Under the pieces are notes generated by a model. That model was not told where the DNA came from, searched no databases, and saw only the letters and a list, made by a program, of their open reading frames with translations. The translations under genes were made by a program, and so were the position numbers. From Arthrobacter sp. cf158 (GTDB taxonomy: Bacteria; Actinomycetota; Actinomycetes; Actinomycetales; Micrococcaceae), in contig NZ_FNNR01000010.1 of NCBI RefSeq assembly GCF_900106835.1, forward strand, positions 124,001-188,000: a DNA stretch of 64,000 nt, in the 5' to 3' direction. Shown here in pieces: positions 42,347 through 50,655 of the stretch (position 1 is the stretch's first letter; every line of letters starts with the position of its first letter).

Positions 42347-43453
42347 ATGGCTCAAGACGAGGGCTCTCTCTCACCCGGTGGCGGGGCGGATGACGCACGC
42401 CAGCATGGCAATGATGCAACACCCTGTGCGGATGACCTGACCATGCGCGAGCAGGTCAAGGACATCATCGAATCCATCCTCGCCGATTCCGAGCCCCGCA
42501 GCGAAAGGGCAAGGAACAAGCTCCGGGCGCTGATTGAGTCCCGCCCCGAGGATCCTGAGGGAGCCCTGCTGGAGCATCTGCTGGAAACCCGCAAGGAGAC
42601 CGCTGCTGCGTCCCCCGTCCCGGTACAGCGGGAGCCTGCCAGCCTGCACCTGGAATCGGCGGATGCGGCAAGGACTGTGTCTGTTCCGGTCAGCCACGAA
42701 GTGCGCGAAGGCATCCAGGCGATCCTGGCTGACAAGCTGCTGCTGACGGCCTTCCAGCCCGTTCACGGACTGCCGGGCGGTGACGTGGTGGGCGTGGAAG
42801 CACTGACCCGATTCGTCGGCGAAGATGGGGCCGGCGCCGATGTCTGGTTCAACGAGGCCGCAGCCGCCGGTTTGGGCACCGAGCTGGAAATTGCCGCCCT
42901 GCACTGCGCCCTGACAGCGGCGCACGAGGTTCCCGACACCATGTCAGTAGCCCTGAACCTCACCCCCGCCACCTCCAGCGACCCCCGGGTGCGGAACCTG
43001 TTGGCCGCGGCAGCCCTGGCCCCTGACAGGATCATCGTTGAACTTACCGGCAGCCTGGAAGCGGTTGAAGGTCAAACCGGCGACGCCGGGCTGGGACCAT
43101 TGCGCGCGTTGGGGTTGCGCCTGGCCATCAGTGCCTCGGGAGCCGCATTGGTGTCCTTTGAACGGATTGAACAACTGCGCCCGGACATCATCAAACTGGA
43201 CCGCCACCTCATTGAAGGAATCGAACGCAACGAGGGCCAGAAAATCCGGGCCAAGGCAATCGTTGAGCTGGCCCGTGAAATAGGTGCCCAAGTCCATGCG
43301 CAGGGCATCGAAACGGCCGAGGAACTTGAGGAAGTTACCGCGCTGAACGTCACCGCTGCGCAGGGCTACCTCCTGGGGCGTCCCTCGGTCCACCCGCTGG
43401 ATTGGTCAGCGTGGAGCATTCGGGCGCAGACGGAAGCCCAACCCGCAGGCTAG
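42347..43453 (+). CDS. Degenerate EAL-domain protein (probable non-catalytic)
   Basis: A 368-residue protein with an N-terminal helical region (about 1-125, unrecognised) and a C-terminal EAL domain. The EAL Glu (151), Asn 204, Glu 232, Lys 283 and the QGYLLGRP end are kept. The catalytic Asp-Asp pair that binds metal is replaced by Ser 262-Ala 263, and the EGVE glutamate by Gln 319. It is therefore unlikely to hydrolyse c-di-GMP and may instead bind it or a partner. AAGGA lies before the ATG. It overlaps the convergent SGNH gene by 4 bases. Confidence 0.82.
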   Translation: MAQDEGSLSPGGGADDARQHGNDATPCADDLTMREQVKDIIESILADSEPRSERARNKLRALIESRPEDPEGALLEHLLETRKETAAASPVPVQREPASLHLESADAARTVSVPVSHEVREGIQAILADKLLLTAFQPVHGLPGGDVVGVEALTRFVGEDGAGADVWFNEAAAAGLGTELEIAALHCALTAAHEVPDTMSVALNLTPATSSDPRVRNLLAAAALAPDRIIVELTGSLEAVEGQTGDAGLGPLRALGLRLAISASGAALVSFERIEQLRPDIIKLDRHLIEGIERNEGQKIRAKAIVELAREIGAQVHAQGIETAEELEEVTALNVTAAQGYLLGRPSVHPLDWSAWSIRAQTEAQPAG

Positions 43454-44337
43454 CCTGGGTCTAAGAGGTTCCTGGGATCGTTGCCCACATAGGTTCCCGG
43501 TGGCATCGCAGCACCAAAGACCGGGCCGGGCAGTGGCCGCTTGGGGTGTCGGCCGTCGTCGGTATCCCGTTGCGTCAGGCGGCGCACCACCCACGGAAAA
43601 AGGTGTTCACGCGCCCAGATGATGTCGCCGGAGCGGGCTTCGCGCCAACTGCGTTCGGGCAGCGCCTTGGGGATCAGCGGTTCCAGCGAATGTGGGACAT
43701 TCAGGGTATCCAGCACCATGACGGCGATGGTGTGCTGGCCCAGCGGGGAGAAATGGAGTCTGTCCGGATCCCACATGCGGGGATCCGTGAGTTGGCGCAG
43801 CGCCCATAGATCGGCCACCACGGCGTCATGGCGGGCGGCGACCACCCGGATGTTCTCGTTATAGATGGCCACCTTGCCGCGGGTCCGGCCCAGCACCGGC
43901 GTCGCACCCCAATCGGGACCCGTGAACAGCAGGATGGTTGCCCCGGTGGTGGCCAGGGCTTCCACGCCGGCGTCCAGTTCCAGTGCGAGTTTATCGGGGT
44001 CGGTCCTGTGGAACAGGAGATCATTGCCCCCGGCGTTAAGGGTGATCAGATCGGGCTGCAAGGCCAGCGCGGGAGCTACCTGCTCATCGAGGATCTGGCG
44101 GAGCAACCGTCCGCTGATGGCCAGATTGGCATAGGCAAAATCCTGGTGTCCCACGCTCAGCTCTTCGGCCACCCGGTCCGACCAACCGCGAAGTCCCCCT
44201 GGACTGCGCGGCTCGGGATCGCCCACGCCTTCAGTGAAGGAATCGCCCAAGGCCACATAGCGGCTCCACGGGTGCGGGCCAGCCCCGAAGTTACCGGAAC
44301 CACCCTGCGCCGGACCTGCGGCATTGTGGGCGTTCAT
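43450..44337 (-). CDS. SGNH/GDSL-family hydrolase
   Basis: A 295-residue esterase-like protein. Block I is YVALGDSFTEGVGD with the nucleophile Ser, block II includes NLAISGRLL with the oxyanion Gly, block III TLNAGGNDLLF with the Asn, and block V DRLHFSPLGQH with the Asp and His. There is no signal peptide, so it is probably cytoplasmic; the target ester is unknown. The ribosome site GGTGG is part of an inverted repeat just upstream (44338-44379). Confidence 0.85.
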   Translation of the reverse strand: MNAHNAAGPAQGGSGNFGAGPHPWSRYVALGDSFTEGVGDPEPRSPGGLRGWSDRVAEELSVGHQDFAYANLAISGRLLRQILDEQVAPALALQPDLITLNAGGNDLLFHRTDPDKLALELDAGVEALATTGATILLFTGPDWGATPVLGRTRGKVAIYNENIRVVAARHDAVVADLWALRQLTDPRMWDPDRLHFSPLGQHTIAVMVLDTLNVPHSLEPLIPKALPERSWREARSGDIIWAREHLFPWVVRRLTQRDTDDGRHPKRPLPGPVFGAAMPPGTYVGNDPRNLLDPG

Positions 44338-44379
44338 CCACCCATAGTGCGCCTACTGGACACACATGGCTATGGGTGG
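44338..44379 (-). terminator. Inverted repeat between the gentisate operon and the SGNH gene
   Basis: CCACCCATAG (44338-44347) pairs perfectly with CTATGGGTGG (44370-44379) around a 22-base loop. It begins 6 bases past the stop of the maleylpyruvate isomerase gene. In the minus-strand RNA the downstream arm ends in the GGGTGG ribosome site of the SGNH gene. It may end the gentisate transcript, or mask that site in read-through RNA, or both. Confidence 0.5.
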
Positions 44380-44385
44380 CGTGGC

Positions 44386-45135
44386 TTAGATCCACGGTGG
44401 TGCAGCCGGGACCTCTCCGGTGGTGGTGACGCCCGTGGCGCCGCGGCCTGTGGCCCATTCGACGACGGCGGGAAGGGCGCCGGTGATGATCGTAGGGTTG
44501 GTGGCGCTGGTGTCGCCGAACGTGAGGCCGGCGCCGTTCCCGGCAGTGCTGGTGACCTTGATGAGGAGTCCGGTGTCGGTACCGCGGGTTTTCCAAGCGC
44601 CCGTGATGTCTTGGAGCAGACGTTCGAGGACCTGGCCAGGGATGTCGCTGAAACTGGCGCCGTTGTCCAGGTCTACGGCATGGACCCAGACTTCGCGGGT
44701 GCGCATCCACACGGTTTCCGACGCCGGCACGGTGCGGCCTTGGGCGGTGCGGACCTGGTTGGCCCAGTTCGTGTCCGGGAGGTCGCGCCATTCAACGGAC
44801 AGGTGCACTGCCGAGTGGTCGAAGAGATTCCGTAGGGCGATGGGGGAGAGAGTGGCGCCGAAGTTGATGTCGTGGTTTCGTGCCTCGGGGGAGGGATACA
44901 TGGGCGTCTCCACTCCCGTGGCCGCCCATTCGACCAAGCGCGCTATCGCGCGGGCGTTGTAGCCCACATGTGCCACAACGTGGCGGCGGGTCCAGTCCGG
45001 GAGGAGGGTGCCGCCGTCGAGCTCTGCGTCGGTGAGTTCGTTGAGTTTCCGGGCGAAGAACGCGGTGCCCCGCCGGGCCTGCAGGAGGTCTTCCTGCAGG
45101 CCCGGATCGGTGGTTTGGTCGTGGCGGGCTGCCAT
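44386..45135 (-). CDS. Mycothiol-dependent maleylpyruvate isomerase
   Basis: A 249-residue DinB-fold protein with the maleylpyruvate isomerase N-terminal domain. DWTRRHVVAHVGYNARAIARLVEWA contains the first metal His, and REVWVHAVDLD the later pair. It converts maleylpyruvate to fumarylpyruvate, using mycothiol as cofactor in characterised actinobacterial relatives. The ATG at 45135 shares one base with the preceding stop. It is the third enzyme of the gentisate route in this operon. A longer frame to 45471 lies within the hydrolase gene and is not used. Confidence 0.9.
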   Translation of the reverse strand: MAARHDQTTDPGLQEDLLQARRGTAFFARKLNELTDAELDGGTLLPDWTRRHVVAHVGYNARAIARLVEWAATGVETPMYPSPEARNHDINFGATLSPIALRNLFDHSAVHLSVEWRDLPDTNWANQVRTAQGRTVPASETVWMRTREVWVHAVDLDNGASFSDIPGQVLERLLQDITGAWKTRGTDTGLLIKVTSTAGNGAGLTFGDTSATNPTIITGALPAVVEWATGRGATGVTTTGEVPAAPPWI

Positions 45136-45971
45136 CAGGCTTCCTTGACCACGCGGTTGTTCAGCTGGCCCAGGCCTTCGATGGTGGTGACCAGGAGCTG
45201 GCCTTCCTGCAGGTACCTTTTGGGGTCCTGGGCGTGGCCTACACCGCCGGGAGTGCCGGTGGCGATCACATCCCCGGGGTTGAGCGTGATGATGGTGGAG
45301 ATGTAGGAGACCAGGAATTCGGGGGTGAAGACGAGGTCGCCGGTGGGGGTGGACTGCTGGACCTCTCCGTCCACGGCCGAGGTCATGAGCGGGCCGGCGG
45401 TGAATTCGTCCTTGGTGACCAGGGCAGGACCGAACGGGGTGGAGTTCTCCCAGGTCTTGCCTTGGAGCCATTGGATGGTGCGGAACTGGTAGTCGCGCAT
45501 GGAGATGTCGTTCAGGACCGCGTACCCGGCGATGTGCTCCGCGGCGTCGGCCTCGGTGATCCGGCGGCCTTTCTTGCCGATGATCACGGCGAGTTCGGCT
45601 TCCCAGTCCACGGTGTCCGATTCCTGCGGCAAGGCGAGGTCATCGTTCGGGCCGATCAGGGATTCCTGGTACTTGGCGAACAAGGTGGGGTACTCCGGGA
45701 TCTCCCGGCCCATCTCCTTGATGTGGTTGCGGTAGTTGTGGCCGACGCAGATGATCTTCCCGGGTGCGGGCACGACGGCGGCGAGGTCGGCGTCGTCGGC
45801 CGCGTGCGTGGCGCCGTTGGCCGCCTTGGCCTTTTGTTCCCAGGCGGGGTCGGCCAGCAGCGCGCCGACATCGGCGAACCCGGGGATTTCGGTGAGGGTG
45901 TCGCCGTCCTGGCGGACAGCCACGGTGCCTTTACCGTCGGCGGTTTCGGTGCGGAGGGTGAGCAGTCTCAT
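45135..45971 (-). CDS. Fumarylacetoacetate-hydrolase-family protein (fumarylpyruvate hydrolase)
   Basis: A 278-residue FAH-fold enzyme. ICVGHNYRNH, the metal-binding DTVDWEAELAVIIGK and NDISMRDYQ are typical. In this operon it should split fumarylpyruvate into fumarate and pyruvate, the last step of gentisate breakdown. Its ATG directly follows the dioxygenase stop (TAAATG), and its stop overlaps the isomerase start. The family also includes other acylpyruvases; the neighbours decide the substrate. Confidence 0.9.
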   Translation of the reverse strand: MRLLTLRTETADGKGTVAVRQDGDTLTEIPGFADVGALLADPAWEQKAKAANGATHAADDADLAAVVPAPGKIICVGHNYRNHIKEMGREIPEYPTLFAKYQESLIGPNDDLALPQESDTVDWEAELAVIIGKKGRRITEADAAEHIAGYAVLNDISMRDYQFRTIQWLQGKTWENSTPFGPALVTKDEFTAGPLMTSAVDGEVQQSTPTGDLVFTPEFLVSYISTIITLNPGDVIATGTPGGVGHAQDPKRYLQEGQLLVTTIEGLGQLNNRVVKEA

Positions 45972-47108
45972 TTACTTGCGTCCTTCGGTGTAGCTGCGGT
46001 TGAAGTTCAGTCGTTCAAAGATGGGGGCGTCGCTGAAACGGAACAGATCAAACCCTGGCTGGTCGTTGTCTGCCGTCAGGGACCATTCCTGCCAGGACGG
46101 GACCACGAACAGGTCGCCCTTGGCCAGCTGTTTGTTTTCGCCGTTAAGGACTACGGTGCCCGTGCCCTCAAAGACCTGCCAGACGCTGGAGCCAACCTCG
46201 CGCAGTGGTTCGGTGGAGGCGCCGGCGCGGAGACGATGGAACTCGGCCCGGATGGTGGGCATGACATCCCCGCCCGTGGTGGGGTTCGAGTACCGGATGG
46301 CGGCGTGGCCCTGGGACACAGTGGCCGGGTGGCCCTCGTCCTCCAGCAACAGTTGCTCACGCAGGGCGGCGTCGGTGTGTTCCCAGCGGTACGCGGCGAT
46401 GGGGGAGTTGGTGGTGTCATCCAGACCGGAGAGGGGCCGCAGGCCCGGGTGTGCCCAAAGCCGTTCGGAGCGGGAAATGTCCGGGGTGGCTTCGTCAGTG
46501 ACGCGTTCGGTGCCGAACTCGAAGAACCCGGCATCGGCGTAGTGCACGAACGGGATGTCCAAGCCGTCGATCCAGGCCATCGGCTGGTCGGTGTCGTTGT
46601 GGTGGCCATGGAAGTTCCAGCCCGGGGTGAGCAGGAAATCACCGCGGCGCATCGCCACAGGGTCCCCGTTCACCACCGTCCACACACCCTCTCCCTCCAC
46701 CACAAAACGGAATGCGTTCTGGGAATGCCGGTGCTCCGGAGCAACCTCACGGGGTCCGAGGTACTGGATGGCGGCCCACAACGTCGGCGTCGCATAGGGC
46801 GTGCCGGCCAGGCCCGGGTTGGCCAGGGCTATGGCCCGCCGCTCGCCACCCCGGCCCACCGGAACCAGATCCCCGGCACGGGCAGCCAGCGGGTACAGGT
46901 CATTCCAACGCCACACATGCGGGACGGCCTTGGGGGTGGGGACCATCGGCATCAAATCACCGATCTCCGTCCACAACGGCACCATGTTGCCCGCGGCGAA
47001 GTCCTTGTAGAGCTGCTCCAACTGGGCAGCTTCCTCCGGAGTCGGTTCCGGCAGGGCGTGGCTCGCAGCCACAGATTCATGGGTCGTGTTCTCGGCGCTG
47101 ATGGACAC
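45972..47108 (-). CDS. Gentisate 1,2-dioxygenase
   Basis: A 378-residue bicupin ring-cleavage enzyme that opens gentisate to maleylpyruvate with Fe(II) and oxygen. The N-terminal cupin has EHRHSQNAFRFVVEGEG with the metal-binding histidines and LLTPGWNFHGHHND after it. The second cupin (SSVWQVFEGTGTVVLNGE) is degenerate, as usual. The start is GTG with GGAGG 5 bases upstream. It is the first gene of the operon, preceded by an operator palindrome at 47184-47204. Confidence 0.93.
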   Translation of the reverse strand: MSISAENTTHESVAASHALPEPTPEEAAQLEQLYKDFAAGNMVPLWTEIGDLMPMVPTPKAVPHVWRWNDLYPLAARAGDLVPVGRGGERRAIALANPGLAGTPYATPTLWAAIQYLGPREVAPEHRHSQNAFRFVVEGEGVWTVVNGDPVAMRRGDFLLTPGWNFHGHHNDTDQPMAWIDGLDIPFVHYADAGFFEFGTERVTDEATPDISRSERLWAHPGLRPLSGLDDTTNSPIAAYRWEHTDAALREQLLLEDEGHPATVSQGHAAIRYSNPTTGGDVMPTIRAEFHRLRAGASTEPLREVGSSVWQVFEGTGTVVLNGENKQLAKGDLFVVPSWQEWSLTADNDQPGFDLFRFSDAPIFERLNFNRSYTEGRK

Positions 47109-47183
47109 GTAAGCCTCCTCGGTAGGGTCCGGACAGATGTGGCGTTTGTTCGACCCTAGGGAGGCATGATCAAGACTCCCAGA

Positions 47184-47204
47184 AGATTCTGTTGTGCAGA
47201 ATCT
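47184..47204. promoter_or_regulatory. IclR operator in front of the gentisate operon
   Basis: AGATTCTG and CAGAATCT are perfect 8-base arms around TTGTG. The core TTCTGTTGTGCAGAA (47187-47201) recurs exactly, inverted, at 48041-48055. It lies 79-93 bases upstream of the dioxygenase start and touches the stop codon of the iclR gene. It is the expected binding site for the IclR protein. Confidence 0.8.
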
Positions 47205-48048
47205 AGTGTTCTGGCTGGGCCGGGTTGGCGGCGATGTCGATCTCCACCTGCCGGCACGTTGAGCGCAGGGCGGCGACCAAACCGGCGTCGAACACTTTCC
47301 GGAAGCGCGTGGCGGGCGTCGCGACGCTCAGTGCCCCCACCACGTGGCCGTCCCGGTTGTGGAGTGCCATGCCGAGTGCGCTGACGCCTTCCTCCGTGCC
47401 CTCGAAGTTGGCCGCGAAACCGTTGCCGCGGATGCTGTCCAGCTCGCGGAGAAAGGCGGGGTACCCGGCGTCCGGAATGGTGTCCCCACCGATCTCCGCG
47501 TTGTGGCTGCGGAAGAGTTGCTCGATCATGGAGGGTTCCAGCTCGGCGAGCATCGCTTTGCCGCCGGAGGTCTTGTCGGCCGGCATCACTGTGCCCTGGC
47601 GGTCTCCGATGCGCAGCACATTGCTGCCTTCAACCGTGGCCAGGAAGCGCACCTTGGTGCCCACGCGGACCATCAGGTTGACCGTCTCATCCAGTTGAGC
47701 GGAGAGGAGTTCCATGTGGGGCTGGGCAATGTCGCGCAGCAGCCGGGTCCAGCTGAGTCCGGCCGGGCCCACACCCATGGCCTGGCCGGGGACGTAGCGC
47801 CGGTTCTCGTCCTGGACCGCGAAGCCCCGGTAAACCAGCATCGCCAGGAGGCGGTGGGCGGTTGAGGGAGCCACCCCAAGCTCCGCCGCCGCGTCCTTGA
47901 GGCGAAGGGCGCCGCCGTCCCGGAGGAGCTGAAGGAGTTGCAGGGCGTTGTCCACGGCCTCGATTGAATAGGTGGGCCGCTTCTGCACGGGTTTTCGGGC
48001 GGAGGCCGCAGTTTTCCTGGTGGAGGGCCCTGCTGATTTGTTCTGCAC
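47203..48048 (-). CDS. IclR-family regulator of the gentisate/3-hydroxybenzoate genes
   Basis: A 281-residue IclR protein: basic N-terminal tail, winged helix (LRLKDAAAELGVAPSTAHRLLAMLVYRGF) and the C-terminal effector domain with DKTSGGKAMLAEL and GVSALGMALHNRDG. It lies between the gentisate operon and the divergent transporter-hydroxylase operon, each preceded by the same palindrome. The GTG at 48048 is chosen because a TACAAT -10 box ends exactly 6 bases upstream, implying a leaderless mRNA; a TTG further up would overlap the transporter gene. Effector is probably 3-hydroxybenzoate or gentisate. Confidence 0.88.
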   Translation of the reverse strand: MQNKSAGPSTRKTAASARKPVQKRPTYSIEAVDNALQLLQLLRDGGALRLKDAAAELGVAPSTAHRLLAMLVYRGFAVQDENRRYVPGQAMGVGPAGLSWTRLLRDIAQPHMELLSAQLDETVNLMVRVGTKVRFLATVEGSNVLRIGDRQGTVMPADKTSGGKAMLAELEPSMIEQLFRSHNAEIGGDTIPDAGYPAFLRELDSIRGNGFAANFEGTEEGVSALGMALHNRDGHVVGALSVATPATRFRKVFDAGLVAALRSTCRQVEIDIAANPAQPEH

Positions 48049-48055
48049 AACAGAA
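48041..48055. promoter_or_regulatory. Second copy of the IclR operator, over the iclR start
   Basis: TTCTGCACAACAGAA is the exact inverse of the core at 47187-47201. On the minus strand it runs from inside the TACAAT -10 box (48054-48059) across the GTG start of iclR, so binding would block iclR transcription. It is also 42-56 bases upstream of the divergent transporter start. One site can therefore serve autoregulation and control of the rightward operon. Confidence 0.8.
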
Positions 48056-48096
48056 TTGTATGGTGCTCCCTTTGCAAGAGACCGGACAGTGGTGGG

Positions 48097-49395
48097 ATGA
48101 ATCACACACTCCCCGATGCAGCGTCGCAAGGGCAAGCTTCCGGAGTCGTCATTGCTGACGCTCCCGGCGAAGCGCCACGCTTTTCCAAAGCTTCAGCGCT
48201 GGCCGTCCTGGTCTGCTGGTTGCTGGTGGTCTTTGACGGCTACGACCTCATTGTGTACGGCACCGTCCAGTCGTCCCTGATTTCGGAGACTGGCTGGGGC
48301 CTGAGCAAGGCAACCGCCGGAACCATCGGCTCCATGGCCTTCCTCGGCATGATGATCGGCGCCATCTTCGCGGGCCGCATGGCCGATTCCTGGGGGCGGC
48401 GCAAAACGATCCTGGGTTGCGCAATCGTGTTCTCCGTTTTCACCATCCTCTGCGCCTTTGCACCCAACGCGGCCGTCTTCGGAGCATTGCGGCTCCTTGC
48501 GGGCATCGGACTCGGAGGTTTGGTTCCGTCCGCCAATGCCTTGGTTGCAGAACTGGTTCCGGCCACGTGGCGCTCCACCATTGCCACGCTCATGATGTCC
48601 GGCGTCCCGATTGGTGGCTCCCTTGCCGCTTTGGTAGGTATCCCCTTGATTCCGGCATTCGGCTGGCAGGCAATGTTCCTGGTGGCAGTACTGGCTCTGG
48701 TGATCGTGGTGCCTCTCGGGCTGAAATACATCCCGGAGACGCTGGTGCGCACCGGATCCACAGGAAAAACCTCCAAGGAACCCGCCGGATTCGGCTCACT
48801 GCTCCGGGCGCCCTACCTCGGCATCAGCCTACTTTTCGCCCTGGCCACCATCGCCACCCTGTTCGCCTGGTACGGCCTGGGTACCTGGCTGCCCAACCTC
48901 ATGCAGTTGGCCGGCTACAACCTCGGATCGGCGTTGACCTTCGCGTTGGCGCTGAACCTGGGCGCAGTAGCCGGTTCGGTCATCACAGCCTGGGCGGGCA
49001 CACGTTTCGGTCCGATTCCGACGGCGATAGCGGCAGCCGCCGTCGCCGCCGTCGGGCTTTCGGTCCTCTTGGCAAGCCCGCCGGTGACTGTTGTCTATCT
49101 GGCGCTGGTGTTGGCCGGCGTCGGAACCCATGGCACGCAGTGCCTCATCATCGCGGCTGTTGCCAGCCACTACCCTGACCACCTGCGCGGGACCGCGCTG
49201 GGTTGGGCGCTTGGCACGGGCCGAATCGGCGCCGTCGTCGCACCGCAGGTGGGTGGCCTGCTGCTGGCGGCCGGGTTGGGCGTCAACTCCAACTTCCTGG
49301 CGTTCGCCGGTGCCGCCGCCATCGCAGCGGTTCTGCTGGCCGCCGTCAGATTCACCATCAAAACCAAAATCTCCCAAGGAGCAAGCAATGTCTGA
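48097..49395 (+). CDS. Aromatic acid:H+ symporter (AAHS-family MFS)
   Basis: A 432-residue, twelve-span transporter. VVFDGYDLIVYGTV is the AAHS signature with the proton-coupling Asp, and GRMADSWGRRKT is MFS motif A. Relatives import benzoate, 3-hydroxybenzoate or gentisate. It is co-transcribed with a 3-hydroxybenzoate 6-hydroxylase whose start lies within its last codons (8-base overlap), so 3-hydroxybenzoate is the most likely cargo, gentisate the alternative. Confidence 0.92.
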   Translation: MNHTLPDAASQGQASGVVIADAPGEAPRFSKASALAVLVCWLLVVFDGYDLIVYGTVQSSLISETGWGLSKATAGTIGSMAFLGMMIGAIFAGRMADSWGRRKTILGCAIVFSVFTILCAFAPNAAVFGALRLLAGIGLGGLVPSANALVAELVPATWRSTIATLMMSGVPIGGSLAALVGIPLIPAFGWQAMFLVAVLALVIVVPLGLKYIPETLVRTGSTGKTSKEPAGFGSLLRAPYLGISLLFALATIATLFAWYGLGTWLPNLMQLAGYNLGSALTFALALNLGAVAGSVITAWAGTRFGPIPTAIAAAAVAAVGLSVLLASPPVTVVYLALVLAGVGTHGTQCLIIAAVASHYPDHLRGTALGWALGTGRIGAVVAPQVGGLLLAAGLGVNSNFLAFAGAAAIAAVLLAAVRFTIKTKISQGASNV

Positions 49396-50638
49396 GCAGT
49401 CAATGTCCACCGATGTCCTGGTGGTGGGAGGGGGCATGGCCGGGTTGGCCGGTGCCTTGGCCCTCCGCGAAAACGGCGCGAACGTCACGCTGGTGGAGCG
49501 GGCGCCGGAGTTCGGCGAGGTGGGCGCGGGGCTGCAGATGGCCCCCAACGCCTCCCGTGTCCTGAAGCGGTGGGGCCTTCTGGAGAAGGCGCTGGAGATC
49601 GGGGTGCAGCCCAAGCATCTGGTCTTCCGGGATGCCGTGACCGGTGAAGAGCTGACCAGGCAATCTCTGCGCGGCGAGTTTGAAGAACGGTACGGCGCCC
49701 CGTACGTGGTGATCCACCGCAGCGACCTTCACCGGGTGCTCCTGGAAGGATGTGAAGCGGCCGGCGTGAAGCTGGTGAACGACGTCATGGTGGACAACGT
49801 GGAAACCTTGAACGGACGGGGCATCGTGCATACCGCGGCCGGTGTGGATTATGAAGCGGACGTGGTGATCGGGGCGGACGGACTCAAGTCAACGCTCCGT
49901 TCGCTGGTGGCCTCCGATGAACCGGTCTCCTCCGCCTACGTCGCCTACCGCGGCACCGTTCCCATTACCTCTGAGACTCCGGCCACCGACCTCGAGGACG
50001 TTGTGGTCTACCTCGGCCCCGACTGCCACCTGGTGCAGTACCCGCTGCGTAAGGGCGAACTGCTGAACACGGTGGCCGTCTTCAAGTCACCATCCTTTGA
50101 GCGCGGTGAAGAGCAGTATGGGGGAGTGGACGAGCTCCAGGCCGCCTACAAGGACTGCGTTCCCGCAGTGCAGGCAGCCCTTGCGAACCTGGGCACCAGC
50201 ATCCGCTGGCCCATGTACGACCGCGACCCGATCGAAAACTGGGTGGCCGGCCGCATGGTGCTTCTGGGCGACGCCGCCCACCCCATGCTTCAGTACCTTG
50301 CCCAAGGCGCCTGCCAGGCCCTCGAAGACGCCGCCGTTTTGCAGGACGTCACTGCCGGCACCGTTTTCACGGCCGACGGCGTCAATCCGGCCGCGTGGGA
50401 CGGCGCCCTGGCCGCATTCAATTCCGCGCGTGCCGCCCGGACCGCCCGCGTACAGCGCACTGCCCGCATCTGGGGTGAATCCTGGCACGTCTCCGGCCTG
50501 GGCCGAACCCTGCGCAACCTGCTGTTCAAGAGCCGGAAGGACAATGATTTCCAGTACAACGACTGGCTCTACGGGCAGTCCGGCGAAGGCCTGCCGGCGC
50601 CGGTGGCTCCGCGGGTGGACAGCAACGCCGCCGCTTAG
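49388..50638 (+). CDS. 3-hydroxybenzoate 6-hydroxylase
   Basis: A 416-residue group A flavin monooxygenase. VLVVGGGMAGLAGALALRE is the FAD fold, ADVVIGADGLKS the DG motif, and MVLLGDAAHPMLQYLAQGACQALED the second FAD motif, with the YLAQG form seen in 3-hydroxybenzoate 6-hydroxylases. It converts 3-hydroxybenzoate to gentisate using NADH and oxygen. AAGGAG lies 6 bases before the ATG. With the operon across the regulator, the route to fumarate and pyruvate is complete. Salicylate hydroxylase is the main alternative but would not feed gentisate. Confidence 0.88.
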   Translation: MSEQSMSTDVLVVGGGMAGLAGALALRENGANVTLVERAPEFGEVGAGLQMAPNASRVLKRWGLLEKALEIGVQPKHLVFRDAVTGEELTRQSLRGEFEERYGAPYVVIHRSDLHRVLLEGCEAAGVKLVNDVMVDNVETLNGRGIVHTAAGVDYEADVVIGADGLKSTLRSLVASDEPVSSAYVAYRGTVPITSETPATDLEDVVVYLGPDCHLVQYPLRKGELLNTVAVFKSPSFERGEEQYGGVDELQAAYKDCVPAVQAALANLGTSIRWPMYDRDPIENWVAGRMVLLGDAAHPMLQYLAQGACQALEDAAVLQDVTAGTVFTADGVNPAAWDGALAAFNSARAARTARVQRTARIWGESWHVSGLGRTLRNLLFKSRKDNDFQYNDWLYGQSGEGLPAPVAPRVDSNAAA

Positions 50639-50655
50639 AGCTCACGGGGGCAGGC

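Noticed and set aside
45136..45471. N-terminal extension of the maleylpyruvate isomerase frame
   Set aside because: The extension is out-of-frame shadow of the hydrolase gene. The family start fits the ATG at 45135, which overlaps the previous stop.
48049..48135. A longer IclR start at a TTG (48135)
   Set aside because: It would overlap the divergent transporter start at 48097 and pass through the -10 box and operator. The added residues do not resemble an IclR N-terminus.
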